NCBI GenBank assembly: GCA_036154955.1
Contig: JAYZWL010000106.1
Span: 1 to 64,000, forward strand
Origin: Albimonas sp036154955
Lineage (GTDB): Bacteria; Pseudomonadota; Alphaproteobacteria; Rhodobacterales; Rhodobacteraceae
Reading direction: 5' to 3'
Length of the DNA: 64,000 nt
A program made the position numbers and the translations under genes. The first letter of the stretch is position 1. Each line of letters begins with the position of its first letter. This document shows, piece by piece, positions 26,868 to 36,372 of the stretch. The notes beneath the pieces were generated by a model. That model worked only from the letters and a program-made list of their open reading frames with translations. It was not told where the DNA came from and did no database searches.

Positions 26868-27644
26868 TCAGCCGCCCCCGCGCTCGCGCTCGCCTCCGCC
26901 GCAGACCGGGCAGCCCGGCCGGCGCTTCACGCCGATGGTCCGCGCCTCGGCCCACAGCGCGTCCCAGATCAGCAGGCGGCCCGACAGCGCCTCGCCCGCG
27001 CCGACGATCAGCTTCGCCGCCTCCGCCGCCATCATCGCGCCGACGGTTCCGGCCAGCGCGCCCAGGACGCCCGCCTCGGCGCAGGCGGGGACCAGGCCGG
27101 GGGCGGGGCGCTCGGGGAAGACGCAGGCGTAGCAGGGGCCGCCCGCGGCGGGGTTCCACACCGAAAGCTGCCCTTCCCATTGCCCGATGGCGCCGGCGAC
27201 CAGCGGCACGCCCAGCCGCGCGCAGGCGGCGTTGGCCAGGTGGCGGGTGTCGAAATTGTCCGACCCGTCGAGCACCGCCGCATGGCCGGCGAGGATCGCG
27301 TCGGCGTTCGCCTCCGTCAGCCGCTCGGTCACGCCCCGCACCTCCACGCCCGGGTTCAGCGCGGCCAGCGCCTCGCGCGCGCTGTCGGTCTTGGGGCGGC
27401 CGACGGCGGCGGTGGCGTGCAGCACCTGGCGCTGCAGGTTCGACAGGCTGACCGCATCGTCGTCGATCACCGTCAGCCGCCCCACCCCCGCGGCCGCGAG
27501 GTAGAGGAGCGCGGGCGAGCCCAGCCCTCCGGCTCCGATCACCGCGACCGAGGCGGCGCGCAGCGCGGCCTGCCCGGGGCCGCCGATCTCGCGCAGCACG
27601 ATATGGCGGGCGTAGCGTTCCAGCTCGTCGTCGGTCAGGGCCAT
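26868..27644 (-). CDS. moeB: ThiF/MoeB family adenylyltransferase
   Basis: The 258-residue protein activates the C-terminal glycine of a ubiquitin-like sulfur carrier (MoaD or ThiS) by adenylation. It has the nucleotide-binding VIGAGGLGSPALLYLAAAGV near residues 35-54 and SLSNLQRQVLHA. The DGSDNFDTRHLAN block is present, as are the zinc Cys pairs CYAC and CPVC. It lacks a rhodanese domain. MoeB and ThiF cannot be told apart by sequence alone, and no molybdopterin or thiamine genes are adjacent. Confidence 0.85.
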   Translation of the reverse strand: MALTDDELERYARHIVLREIGGPGQAALRAASVAVIGAGGLGSPALLYLAAAGVGRLTVIDDDAVSLSNLQRQVLHATAAVGRPKTDSAREALAALNPGVEVRGVTERLTEANADAILAGHAAVLDGSDNFDTRHLANAACARLGVPLVAGAIGQWEGQLSVWNPAAGGPCYACVFPERPAPGLVPACAEAGVLGALAGTVGAMMAAEAAKLIVGAGEALSGRLLIWDALWAEARTIGVKRRPGCPVCGGGERERGGG

Positions 27645-28087
27645 GTTGGTCTCCGGAGGGGCGCGGGAGGGTCAGAGGTAGAACCCCGGCCGCCGGGCGC
27701 CAAGACCGGCCGGGGAAGGAGGCGCCGCGTCGCGCCCGCGCCAGGCCGCCCCCGCCCGCCCGCGGCGCAGGGCGAGGGGGGCGCCCGTCATCGCCGTCTC
27801 TTCCCCTCCGCCCCGCGCGCCCCGGCCAGCCGCCCGAAACGGTCCGGCCGGGCGCCCCCGGTTCCGCGCGCCGCGGCCGCCCCGCCGCCGCCGGCGCGCG
27901 CGCGACGCGGCGCCCCTTCGGAACCCGCGCTTCCCGACCTGCGGCCCCCGCGCCTCACCCCGCGCCCCACCCCTCCCGTCCCGCTTCGCGCCGGGTCTGC
28001 GAAACTGGACGCATCCCCCTGCGCACGGTATCTTTTCCCCGCGAGGCGCCGCGACCAATGACGGCGCCCCTACATGAGGCAAGGCAC
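27645..28087. other. GC-rich gap, no convincing gene
   Basis: About 440 bases of extreme GC lie between the divergent moeB and aminotransferase genes. A 39-codon minus-strand frame (27672-27791) with a GGGGAAGAG-like upstream sequence could encode a short Arg/Ala-rich peptide just before moeB, but nothing supports it beyond that. Promoters for both genes should lie here; I cannot assign them. Confidence 0.4.
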
Positions 28088-29299
28088 ATGCAGCAGCCCG
28101 AGCGGTTCTCGGACCTGCCGGAATACGCGTTTCCGCGTCTCCGCGCGCTCATCGAGGGCGTCGCGCCCGGCGGTCCATTGCTCCCGATGTCGCTGGGCGA
28201 GCCCCGGCACGACCTCCCCCCGTTCCTGGGCGAGGCGCTGGCGAGCCATGCCGACCTCTACGGGCGCTACCCGCCCAACGAGGGTTATCCCGAGCTGCGC
28301 GCCGCCATCTCCGGCTGGCTGCGACGCCGCTTCGACCTGCCCGAAAGCTGGACCGACCCCGACACCCGCGTCTTTCCGCTCAACGGCACGCGGGAGGGAC
28401 TGTTCGCCGCCTGCCTCGCGCTCGTGCCCGAGCGCAAGAACGGCGAGCGTCCGGCGGTGCTGATCCCCAACCCGTTCTACCAGTGCTACGCGGTGGCCGC
28501 CCTGACCGTGGGGGCGGAGCCGATCTACGTCCCGGCCGAGGCCGCGACCGGCTTCCTGCCCGACTTCGCGTCCCTGCCGCCCGCGCTGCTCGACCGGACC
28601 GCCGCGGTCTACCTGTGCTCCCCCGCCAACCCGCAGGGCGCGGTGGCGACGCTGGAGCAGTGGACCGCGCTGATCCGGCTGGCCGAGAAGCATGATTTCA
28701 GGATCTTCGCCGACGAGTGCTATTCGGAGATCCACCGCGGGTCGCCGCCGCCCTCCTCCCTCCAGGCCGCCCAGGCGATGGGCGCGGATCCGGAACGGGT
28801 GCTGGCCTTCCACTCCCTCTCCAAGCGCTCCAACCTGCCCGGCATCCGGTCCGGCTTCTGCGCGGGCGGGCCGAAGACCATCGCCGCCATGCGCAAGCTG
28901 CGCGCCTATGCCGGGGCGCCGCTGCCCGGGCCGATCCAGATGGCCTCGGCCGCGGTCTGGGCGGACGAGGCGCATGTGGACGCCTCGCGCGCGGTCTACA
29001 TGGAGAAATTCGCCATGGCCGACCGCATCCTCGGCAACATGGAGGGCTACCGCCCGCCCGAGGCCGGGTTCTTCGTGTGGCTCGACGTCTCCGCCCGCCA
29101 TGGCGACGGCGAGGCGGCGACCGTGAAGCTGTGGCGCGAGACCGGGGTGCGGGTGCTGCCCGGCGCCTATCTCTCGCGCCCCTCCCCCGACTGGCTGGGC
29201 GGCGGCGATCCCGGCGCGCGTTACGTGCGCATCGCCCTGGTGGAACGCCCCGAAGACGTGGAGCGGGGCCTGACCCTGATCCGCGACTGTCTCGGCTGA
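28088..29299 (+). CDS. class I/II PLP-dependent aminotransferase
   Basis: The 403-residue protein has the fold-type I aminotransferase features LPMSLGEPRH, FPLNGTREGLF, IPNPFYQCY, LCSPANPQGAV, FADECYSEI, the PLP-lysine block SLSKRSNLPGIRSG, and YVRIALV near the end. It resembles the DapC-like (N-succinyldiaminopimelate) aminotransferases found before ftsK in Rhodobacteraceae; the substrate is an inference. I chose the ATG at 28088 because GAGGCAAGG precedes it. ftsK begins 16 bases later. Confidence 0.85.
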   Translation: MQQPERFSDLPEYAFPRLRALIEGVAPGGPLLPMSLGEPRHDLPPFLGEALASHADLYGRYPPNEGYPELRAAISGWLRRRFDLPESWTDPDTRVFPLNGTREGLFAACLALVPERKNGERPAVLIPNPFYQCYAVAALTVGAEPIYVPAEAATGFLPDFASLPPALLDRTAAVYLCSPANPQGAVATLEQWTALIRLAEKHDFRIFADECYSEIHRGSPPPSSLQAAQAMGADPERVLAFHSLSKRSNLPGIRSGFCAGGPKTIAAMRKLRAYAGAPLPGPIQMASAAVWADEAHVDASRAVYMEKFAMADRILGNMEGYRPPEAGFFVWLDVSARHGDGEAATVKLWRETGVRVLPGAYLSRPSPDWLGGGDPGARYVRIALVERPEDVERGLTLIRDCLG

Positions 29300-29315
29300 A
29301 CGGAGACGACGACCC

Positions 29316-32177
29316 ATGGCCCTGTTCTCCCGCTCCGACCTCGACGATTACGAGCGCGAGCCCCGCGACAGCTTCCTGCCCGAAAGCTGGACCGAGGCCC
29401 TGCGCCGCCGGGCGGCGGAGCTGGCGGGGCTGGCGCTGGCGGCGATCGCCTCCGCCGCGGCGCTGATGCTGGCGAGCTATTCGCCGGAGGATCCGTCCTT
29501 CTTCAACATGACCGGCGGCGCCGCGTCCAACTGGCTGGGCATGGCCGGGGCCTACGCCGCCGACCCGCTGATGCGCACGCTGGGGCTGGCGGCCTGGATG
29601 CTGCCGCTGCTGATCGGAACCTGGGGCTGGCGGCTGGTGACCCATGAGGGCGAGCACCGGGCCTGGTCGCGCCTGCTGCTGTCGCCGCTGGCGGTGCTGG
29701 CGGTCGCGGCGGCGCTGTCCTCCCACATCCCGCCCGAGACCTGGCCGCATCCCTACGGGCTGGGCGGGCTGATCGGCGACGGGGCGGGCCGCGCGCTGGC
29801 CGAACAGGCGCCCTGGCCGCTGGCGCTGACCATGCTGGTTCTGTCGCTGGGGCTGGCCTTCTGCGCCGCCGCGCTCAGCCTGCTCGCGCTCGGCGTGGAC
29901 TGGGAGGAGCTGGGCGGGCTGCGCCGCTGGATGACCGGGGGCCTGCGCTGGGCGCTGGGCCTGGTCGCGCGGCTGGTGGTCCGGCTGACCTCGCGCCGGA
30001 GCAAGCCGGCGGAGCCCCGTTCCTCCCGCCTCGGCGCGCCGCCGCCGATCGGGGCCGCCGCGCGCCGCGAACCGGCGGTGGAGGAGGACGGGGACGGCTA
30101 TGACGACGCCGCCCTTTACGACGACGACGATTACGACGACGGGGCGGACGAGCCGCGGTTGTCCGCCCGCGCCTCGGTTCGCGGTCCGGCGGCCGAGCCG
30201 GGTCTGCGCGCGGATGCGCGTCCCGAACCCCGTCGCCCCGAAGCTCCGCGCGCCGAGGCCCCCCGCTCTGACGCCCCCCGCCCCGAAGCGCCCCGGGCCG
30301 AGCCGCGCGGCGAGCCCAGCGTGATGGACCGCATCCGCAACATGGCCCGCCGGATCGAGCCCGCGCCGGCCGCGATCCATGACGACGATCCGGATATCGG
30401 CGACTGGGACGAGGACGACGACCGAGTGCCCGCCCCGCGGGCCGAACCCACCGCCCGGGTCGCCGCGCCGGCGCCCGTGACCTCCGGTCCGCGGGAGCCG
30501 GCCATGTCCTCCCGCGCGCTGGGCGACGACTACGCCGACGCCGCTCCCGCCCCGATCCCCGCGCCGGTCCCGCGGGCCGAGGTCTCCGCCCCCGCCCGCG
30601 CCCCGGCCCTGTCCCGCCGCGCCGCGGCCGAGGCGCAGCCGATGCTGGATTTCGACGGCCAGGCCAATGGCGGCTGGACCCAGCCGCCCCTGTCGCTGCT
30701 GCAGAACCCCGCCCGCATCGAGCGCCCCCACCACTCCACCGAGGCGCTGGAGGAGAACGCCCGGATGCTGGAGGCGGTGCTGGACGACTACGGCATCCGC
30801 GGCGAGATCGTGAAGGTCTCCCCCGGCCCGGTCGTCACCATGTATGAGCTGGAGCCGGCGCCGGGCCTCAAGGCCAGCCGCGTCATCGGGCTGGCGGACG
30901 ACATCGCGCGGTCCATGTCCGCGCTCGCCGCCCGCGTCTCCACCGTGCCGGGCCGCTCGATCATCGGAATCGAGCTTCCCAACGAGATCCGAGAAAAGGT
31001 GCTGCTGCGCGAGCTTTTCGCCGCCCGCGCCTTCGGCGACGCCAAGGAGCGGCTGCTGATCGCCCTGGGCAAGGACATCGCGGGCGCGCCGATCGTGGCC
31101 AACCTCGCGCGCATGCCGCATCTGCTGATCGCGGGCACCACCGGCTCGGGCAAGTCGGTGGCGATCAACGTGATGATCCTGTCGCTGCTCTACCGGCTGT
31201 CGCCGAAAGAGTGCCGGATGATCATGATCGACCCCAAGATGCTGGAGCTGTCGGTCTATGACGGCATTCCGCACCTGCTGTCCCCCGTCGTCACCGACCC
31301 CAAGAAGGCCGTCGTGGCCCTGAAATGGACGGTGGCGGAGATGGAGGACCGCTATCGAAAAATGTCGCGCATGGGCGTGCGCAACATCGAGGGCTACAAT
31401 CAGCGCGTCCGCGACGCGCTGGCCAAGGGCGAGGCTTTCACCCGCACCGTGCAGACCGGCTTCGACGAGGACACCGGCGAGCCCGTGTTCGAAACGCAGG
31501 AGTTCGAGCCGGAGGAGCTGCCCTTCATCGTCGTCGTGGTCGACGAGATGGCCGACCTGATGATGGTCGCGGGCAAGGAGATCGAGGCCTGCATCCAGCG
31601 CCTCGCCCAGATGGCGCGGGCCTCGGGGATCCACATCATCATGGCCACGCAGCGCCCCTCGGTCGACGTGATCACCGGCACCATCAAGGCCAACTTCCCG
31701 ACCCGGATCTCGTTCCAGGTGACCTCCAAGATCGACAGCCGCACGATCCTGGGCGAGATGGGCGCCGAACAGCTGCTGGGCATGGGCGACATGCTCTACA
31801 TGGCCGGCGGCGGGCGGCTGACGCGCGTGCATGGGCCCTTCGTGTCCGACGAGGAGGTCGAGGAGGTGGTCATGCATCTCAAGGCCCAGGGCGAGCCCGA
31901 CTATGTGGGCGGCGTCACCGACGGGCCGGACGAGGAGCAGGCCTCCGAGATCGACGCGGTGCTGGGGCTGTCGGGCGACGAGACCGAGGGCGAGCTCTAC
32001 GACCGCGCGGTGGCGATCGTGGCGCGGGACCGCAAGTGCTCCACCTCCTACATCCAGCGCAAGCTGGCCATCGGCTACCAGCGCGCGGCGCGGCTGGTGG
32101 AGCAGATGGAAGAGCAGGGCGTGGTCTCGCCGGCCAACAAGGTCGGCAAGCGCGAAATCCTGGTGGGCGAGGTCTGA
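29316..32177 (+). CDS. ftsK: DNA translocase FtsK
   Basis: FtsK pumps DNA at the septum and aids chromosome dimer resolution. The 953-residue protein has four membrane helices in residues 25-190 and a Pro/Ala/Glu/Asp-rich linker to about 460, with EAPRAEAPRSDAPRPEAPR-like repeats. The motor domain carries Walker A GTTGSGKS at 607-614 and Walker B VVVDEMADLMM. The C-terminal winged-helix gamma domain (STSYIQRKLAIGYQRAARLVE) reads KOPS sites. All parts are intact. It is probably co-transcribed with the aminotransferase. Confidence 0.97.
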   Translation: MALFSRSDLDDYEREPRDSFLPESWTEALRRRAAELAGLALAAIASAAALMLASYSPEDPSFFNMTGGAASNWLGMAGAYAADPLMRTLGLAAWMLPLLIGTWGWRLVTHEGEHRAWSRLLLSPLAVLAVAAALSSHIPPETWPHPYGLGGLIGDGAGRALAEQAPWPLALTMLVLSLGLAFCAAALSLLALGVDWEELGGLRRWMTGGLRWALGLVARLVVRLTSRRSKPAEPRSSRLGAPPPIGAAARREPAVEEDGDGYDDAALYDDDDYDDGADEPRLSARASVRGPAAEPGLRADARPEPRRPEAPRAEAPRSDAPRPEAPRAEPRGEPSVMDRIRNMARRIEPAPAAIHDDDPDIGDWDEDDDRVPAPRAEPTARVAAPAPVTSGPREPAMSSRALGDDYADAAPAPIPAPVPRAEVSAPARAPALSRRAAAEAQPMLDFDGQANGGWTQPPLSLLQNPARIERPHHSTEALEENARMLEAVLDDYGIRGEIVKVSPGPVVTMYELEPAPGLKASRVIGLADDIARSMSALAARVSTVPGRSIIGIELPNEIREKVLLRELFAARAFGDAKERLLIALGKDIAGAPIVANLARMPHLLIAGTTGSGKSVAINVMILSLLYRLSPKECRMIMIDPKMLELSVYDGIPHLLSPVVTDPKKAVVALKWTVAEMEDRYRKMSRMGVRNIEGYNQRVRDALAKGEAFTRTVQTGFDEDTGEPVFETQEFEPEELPFIVVVVDEMADLMMVAGKEIEACIQRLAQMARASGIHIIMATQRPSVDVITGTIKANFPTRISFQVTSKIDSRTILGEMGAEQLLGMGDMLYMAGGGRLTRVHGPFVSDEEVEEVVMHLKAQGEPDYVGGVTDGPDEEQASEIDAVLGLSGDETEGELYDRAVAIVARDRKCSTSYIQRKLAIGYQRAARLVEQMEEQGVVSPANKVGKREILVGEV

Positions 32178-32306
32178 TCCATCGGCGCCCCTGCGGGGCA
32201 TTCCTTCCTCTCCGGCCCTTGCGGGCCTTCGGGTGGGCGCGGGCGCGTGGGGCGTTCTTCAATCCGCCGCGTCGCGTGGGCTGAAGGAAGGGCGCTTTTC
32301 TGCTGA

Positions 32307-32416
32307 GAAGGCCCCGAGGAGGGCCTTCCCCAAGCGTGATGCGAGTCTTCGGCCGCCTCAAGGCCGAGCCGCCTGCGGCGGTCGCTTCGCGAGCCTTGAC
32401 CCGACCGAAGACTCGC
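32307..32416. repeat. hairpin plus nested inverted repeat after ftsK
   Basis: In the convergent gap between ftsK and psuK a first hairpin (GAAGGCCC / GGGCCTTC, 32307-32328) is followed by a larger nested structure. Its 12-bp outer arms GCGAGTCTTCGG (32341-32352) and CCGAAGACTCGC (32405-32416) enclose a 7-bp inner stem TCAAGGC / GCCTTGA and an apical CCGCC-CGG hairpin. No U-run follows. The rest of the gap holds no gene. Confidence 0.6.
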
Positions 32417-32442
32417 GCGCCGGGGAGAGGGGCTGGGCGTGG

Positions 32443-33339
32443 CTAAGGGCGCGCGCCCATATGAGAGATGGCGCGGGCGGCGGTGGCGTGGGCCTGGGCG
32501 AGGGCGGCGTCGGCGCGCGCGCCGACCAGCCAGGCGGCGAGGAACCCCGCGGCGAATGCGTCGCCGGCCCCGGTGCTGTCCACCATCCGCGCGGGCGGTG
32601 GCGCGGCGCGCGCCACCGGGCGGCCTTCCGCCCAGACCCGCGCCTCCCCCGACCCGTCCTTGATCGCGAGCAGCGGGAAGCGGGGGGCGAGGGCGGCGGC
32701 CTGGGCTTCCGGGTCCGTCTCGCCGGTCAGCGCCGCGGCCTCGGCCCGATTGGGGAAGAGCAGGCGAGCGCCGGCGACGGCCTCGAAGAAGGCCTGGGCG
32801 CCGATCTCGGCCAGGAACGAGGCGGAGCCCGGATCCACGCTCACCGCCACGCCCCGCGCCGCCGCCCGCGCGACGAGGCCCGAGACCGCCGCCCGCGGCC
32901 CGGGTTCCACCAGCGAATAGCCCGAGACATGCACGAGGTCCGCGCCGTCGAGCAGGGCGTCGGGCAGGTCCCCGGGCGCGAGCCGGTCATTGGCCCCGCG
33001 GGAGGTCAGGAAACTGCGCTCCCCGTCGGTCGGGTCCACAAGGGCCACCAGCGCGCCGGTGGGCGCGTCGGGGTCGGGGGCGAGGCGGGGGACGACGCCG
33101 GCGGCGCGGAACTCGGCCTCCAGCACGGGCAGGTCCGCGGCGCCGACCCGGCCGGCGAAGGTCACCTCCACGCCCAGCGCGGCCAGCCAGGCGGCGCAGT
33201 TGGCGGCCGAGCCCCCGGGGGCGAAGCGCACCTCCGCCCGCCGGTCGGCGCCGCGGATCGGCGGGCCCTCGGGCCGCACCAGCACATCGCGCATCACGTC
33301 GCCCGCCACCAGCGCGCGGCGGGCGGCGGGGCGGCTCAT
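32443..33339 (-). CDS. psuK: PfkB family kinase, probable pseudouridine kinase
   Basis: The 298-residue PfkB/ribokinase-type kinase has FAPGGSAANCAAWLAALG near residues 39-56 and the catalytic MVDSTGAGDAFAAGFLAAWL near 247-266, with Asp as base. Pairing with psuG, by a 4-base overlap, makes phosphorylation of pseudouridine at the 5' position the likely reaction. Without that neighbour it would be called only a sugar kinase. Confidence 0.8.
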   Translation of the reverse strand: MSRPAARRALVAGDVMRDVLVRPEGPPIRGADRRAEVRFAPGGSAANCAAWLAALGVEVTFAGRVGAADLPVLEAEFRAAGVVPRLAPDPDAPTGALVALVDPTDGERSFLTSRGANDRLAPGDLPDALLDGADLVHVSGYSLVEPGPRAAVSGLVARAAARGVAVSVDPGSASFLAEIGAQAFFEAVAGARLLFPNRAEAAALTGETDPEAQAAALAPRFPLLAIKDGSGEARVWAEGRPVARAAPPPARMVDSTGAGDAFAAGFLAAWLVGARADAALAQAHATAARAISHMGARP

Positions 33340-34265
33340 CCCGCCCGCCGGGCGGCGGAGAGCGCCACGGCCATCCGCGCCGCCAGCCGCGCGTTGGCGC
33401 GCACCAGCGCCACGTTGGCGGTCAGGCTGCGGCCCCCGGTCAGCTCCAGCACCCGGCCCAGAAGGAACGGCGTGACCCCCTTGCCGCCGACGCCCTGCGC
33501 CTCGGCCTCCGCCACCGCGCGATCGATGAAGCCGGCGATCTCGGCGGCCGGAATCTCGTCCTCTTCCGCTATGGGATTGCAGACCAGCATGCCCTTGCCG
33601 CCGACGCGGGCGTGGGCGGCGAAGGCGGCGGCGAGGGCCTCCGGGGTCTCCACCCGCTCGTCCAGCGCGAGGCCCGAGGCGCGGGAGAAGAAGGCCGGGA
33701 ACTCGGACGCGCCGTAGCCCAGCACCGGCACGCCCGCCGTCTCCAGGTATTCGAGGGTTTTCGGGAGGTCGAGGATCGACTTCGCCCCCGCGCAGACCAC
33801 CGCGACCGGCGAGGTCGCGAGCTCCGGCAGGTCGGCGGAGACGTCGCCGGTCTTCTCCACGCCCCGATGCACGCCGCCGATGCCGCCGGTGGCGAAGACC
33901 TCGATCCCCGCCAGCGCCGCGATGCGCATGGTCGCGGCGACCGTGGTCCCGGCCGTCGCCCGGGCCGCGATGGCGGGCCCGAGATCCTTGGCCGAGGCCT
34001 TGCGCACCTCCGCCGGCAGGGCCGCCAGCGCCTCCAGCTCCGCGTCCGAGAGGCCTGCGCGCAGCGCGCCGTCGATCACCGCGACGGTGGCGGGCACGGC
34101 GCCCTGGGCCCGCACCTCCGCCTCCACCGCGCGGGCGGTGGAGAGGTTCACGGGGATCGGCATGCCATGGGTGACGATCGCGGTCTCCAGCGCCACCACG
34201 GGGGCGCCGGAGGCCAGCGCCTCGGCCACCTCGGCGGAGAGGCGCAGGTCGGGATGGGCGGTCAT
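33336..34265 (-). CDS. psuG: pseudouridine-5'-phosphate glycosidase
   Basis: PsuG splits pseudouridine 5'-phosphate into uracil and ribose 5-phosphate. The 309-residue protein has the family blocks VVALETAIVTHGMPIPVNL, RKASAKDLG, GTTVAATMRIA, FATGGIGGVHRG and VAVVCAGAKSILD, with the catalytic Lys and metal-binding residues in place. The ATG at 34265 has AAGGAG upstream. psuG and psuK form an operon here without an adjacent nucleoside transporter. Confidence 0.93.
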   Translation of the reverse strand: MTAHPDLRLSAEVAEALASGAPVVALETAIVTHGMPIPVNLSTARAVEAEVRAQGAVPATVAVIDGALRAGLSDAELEALAALPAEVRKASAKDLGPAIAARATAGTTVAATMRIAALAGIEVFATGGIGGVHRGVEKTGDVSADLPELATSPVAVVCAGAKSILDLPKTLEYLETAGVPVLGYGASEFPAFFSRASGLALDERVETPEALAAAFAAHARVGGKGMLVCNPIAEEDEIPAAEIAGFIDRAVAEAEAQGVGGKGVTPFLLGRVLELTGGRSLTANVALVRANARLAARMAVALSAARRAG

Positions 34266-34451
34266 GGGCGGCTCCTTGCAGTCATCGGCGCGAGCCATGC
34301 CGCGCCCCGCGCCCCGGCGCAAGCCGCGCTGCGCGGAGAGGGGGGGACGGCGCCGCCGGGCGCCCCCGGCTCAGGGCCGCGCGGGCGCCCGGTCGCGGCT
34401 CTCGTCCGGGGCGTCGCGCGGCCTCCCTCCCCGTCCCGCGCACGGGAACGG

Positions 34452-34477
34452 AAAAGGGCGGACCCGAAGGCCCGCCC
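34452..34477 (-). terminator. terminator after lpdA
   Basis: On the minus strand a 9-bp stem with one G-T pair (GGGCGGGCC / GGTCCGCCC, TTCG loop) is followed by TTTTCC, about 30 bases after the lpdA stop. Confidence 0.8.
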
Positions 34478-34505
34478 CTGTCGTCCCGCCGCCGCCCCGC
34501 GGGCG

Positions 34506-35906
34506 TCAGGCGTGGATGGCGCCGTCGCCGCAGGCCATCGCCGCCTCTTTCACCGCCTCGGAGAAGGTCGGGTGGGCGTGGCAGGTGCGGGCCAGATCCT
34601 CGGCCGCGGCGCCGAATTCCATCGCCACGCAGACCTCGTGGATCAGGTCGCCCGCCGCCGGGCCGATGATGTGGCAGCCCAGGATCCGGTCCGTCTCCTT
34701 GTCCGCGAGGATCTTCACGAAACCGTCGCCGGCGAAGTTGGCCTTGGCGCGCCCGTTGCCCATGAAGGGGAACTTGCCGACCTTGTAGGCGCGGCCCTCC
34801 TCCTTCAGCTGCTCCTCGGTCTTGCCGACGGAGGCGACTTCGGGGCTGGTGTAGATCACGCCGGGGATCACGTCGTAGTTCACGTGACCCGCCTGGCCGG
34901 CGATGATCTCGGCCACCGCGCCGCCCTCGTCCTCGGCCTTGTGAGCCAGCATCGGCCCGGCGATCACGTCGCCGATGGCGTAGCAGCCTTCCAGCCGGGT
35001 GCGGAAATGGTCGTCCACCACGATCCGCCCGCGGCCGTCGAGTTCGATGCCCATGTCCTCGAGCCCGAGGCCCTCGGTGTAGGGCTTGCGCCCGGTGGCG
35101 ACGAGCACGACGTCGGTCTCCAGCGAATGCTCGCTGTCGTCCTTGCGCAGCTTGTAGTTGACGGTCAGCCGCTCGCCCTTCTCCACCGACTGCACAGCGG
35201 CGCCGAGGGTGAATTTCAGGCCCTGCCGGGTCAGCAGCTTCTGGAAGCTCTTGCAGACCTCGCCGTCCATGCCGGGGGTGATCTGGTCGAGATACTCGAT
35301 CACCTGCACCTCGGCCCCGAGCCGCTTCCAGACCGAGCCCAGCTCCAGCCCGATGACGCCGGCGCCGATGACCACCATCGACTTGGGCACCTCCTTGAGC
35401 TCCAGCGCGCCGGTGGAGGACACGATCCGCTCCTCGTCCAGCTCCACGAAGGGGGGCACGGCGACGTCGGAGCCGGTGGCGATGACGATGGACTTCGCCT
35501 TGTAGGTCCCGCCGCTCTCGCCGTCGACGGTCACTTCGCCCTTGCCGGTGATCTTGCCGAAGCCCTTGAGCCACTTGACCTTGTTCTTCTTGAACAGGAA
35601 CTCGATGCCGCCGGTGTTGGAGTCGATCACCGTCTGCTTGTAGGCGAGCATCTTGGGCACGTCGATCGACACGCCCTCCACACCGATGCCCATCTTGGCG
35701 AAGTTCGCCTCGGTCTCGTGCACCAGTTCGGAGGAATGCAGCAGCGCCTTGGAGGGGATGCAGCCGACGTTGAGGCAGGTGCCGCCGAGCGTCGCGCGGC
35801 TTTCCACGCAGGCCGCCTTCAGGCCCAGCTGGGCCGCGCGGATGGCGCAGTAATAGCCGCCGGGGCCGCCGCCGATCACGATGACGTCGAATTCGGTCTC
35901 GGACAT
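34506..35906 (-). CDS. lpdA: dihydrolipoyl dehydrogenase (E3)
   Basis: E3 reoxidises dihydrolipoamide with NAD+ in 2-oxoacid dehydrogenase complexes. The 466-residue protein has FAD-binding IGGGPGGYY near residues 11-19. The redox-active disulfide is C44/C49 in GGTCLNVGCIPSKALL, the NAD-binding site is VIGAGVIGLELGSVW, and the C-terminal His-Glu pair is in HAHPTFSEAVKEA. The start at 35906 has GGAGG. Being downstream of odhA-odhB on the same strand, it most likely serves 2-oxoglutarate dehydrogenase. Confidence 0.96.
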   Translation of the reverse strand: MSETEFDVIVIGGGPGGYYCAIRAAQLGLKAACVESRATLGGTCLNVGCIPSKALLHSSELVHETEANFAKMGIGVEGVSIDVPKMLAYKQTVIDSNTGGIEFLFKKNKVKWLKGFGKITGKGEVTVDGESGGTYKAKSIVIATGSDVAVPPFVELDEERIVSSTGALELKEVPKSMVVIGAGVIGLELGSVWKRLGAEVQVIEYLDQITPGMDGEVCKSFQKLLTRQGLKFTLGAAVQSVEKGERLTVNYKLRKDDSEHSLETDVVLVATGRKPYTEGLGLEDMGIELDGRGRIVVDDHFRTRLEGCYAIGDVIAGPMLAHKAEDEGGAVAEIIAGQAGHVNYDVIPGVIYTSPEVASVGKTEEQLKEEGRAYKVGKFPFMGNGRAKANFAGDGFVKILADKETDRILGCHIIGPAAGDLIHEVCVAMEFGAAAEDLARTCHAHPTFSEAVKEAAMACGDGAIHA

Positions 35907-35952
35907 CAGTTCCTCCTTGCGGGCGTCCGCCCGCCGGTTCGGGCCGCGCGCC

Positions 35953-36372
35953 TCAGAGCAGCGCGGCGAGGATCATCAGGACCGCGGCGGCGTTGCCGAC
36001 CGCGAACACCACGCTGCGCCACGGGACCAGGCCGAAGGCGTAGCAGGGAACGTAAAGCGCGCGCGCGACCAGCCAGGTCCAGGCGCAGGCCGCGGTGAAG
36101 GCCGAGCCCGCGCCGAGCAGCGTGACCGTGAGCGCCGCGACCGCGTAGAGCAGCAGGGATTCGTGCATGTTGCCCAGCGCCCGGTGCAGACGGCCGCAGC
36201 GGGTGGAGAGCGTCAGCGGCTCGTCGCGATTGCCCAGCGTCTTGGCCGTCCCCAGTTCGAGATTGGCGGGGATCGCCATGGCGAAGAACTGCACGGTCAG
36301 CAGCAGGCCGCCGAGGCCGAGCACCACGATCTCGGTCCCGCCCAGCGGCACGAGGGGGGCTTCGCCGGTCAT
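35953..36372 (-). CDS. MAPEG family membrane protein
   Basis: The 139-residue protein has four membrane helices and the MAPEG landmarks FFAMAIPANLELGTAK, RLHRALGNMHESLLLYAVA, and WLVARALYVPCYAFGL. MAPEG proteins include glutathione transferases and eicosanoid enzymes; in bacteria the role is mostly unknown. Its ATG overlaps the stop of the thioesterase gene (ATGA), so the two are translated together. Confidence 0.8.
   Translation of the reverse strand: MTGEAPLVPLGGTEIVVLGLGGLLLTVQFFAMAIPANLELGTAKTLGNRDEPLTLSTRCGRLHRALGNMHESLLLYAVAALTVTLLGAGSAFTAACAWTWLVARALYVPCYAFGLVPWRSVVFAVGNAAAVLMILAALL

Noticed and set aside
27672..27791. A 39-codon gene before moeB
   Set aside because: Only a weak ribosome binding site supports it; composition is that of random GC-rich frames and no family is recognised.
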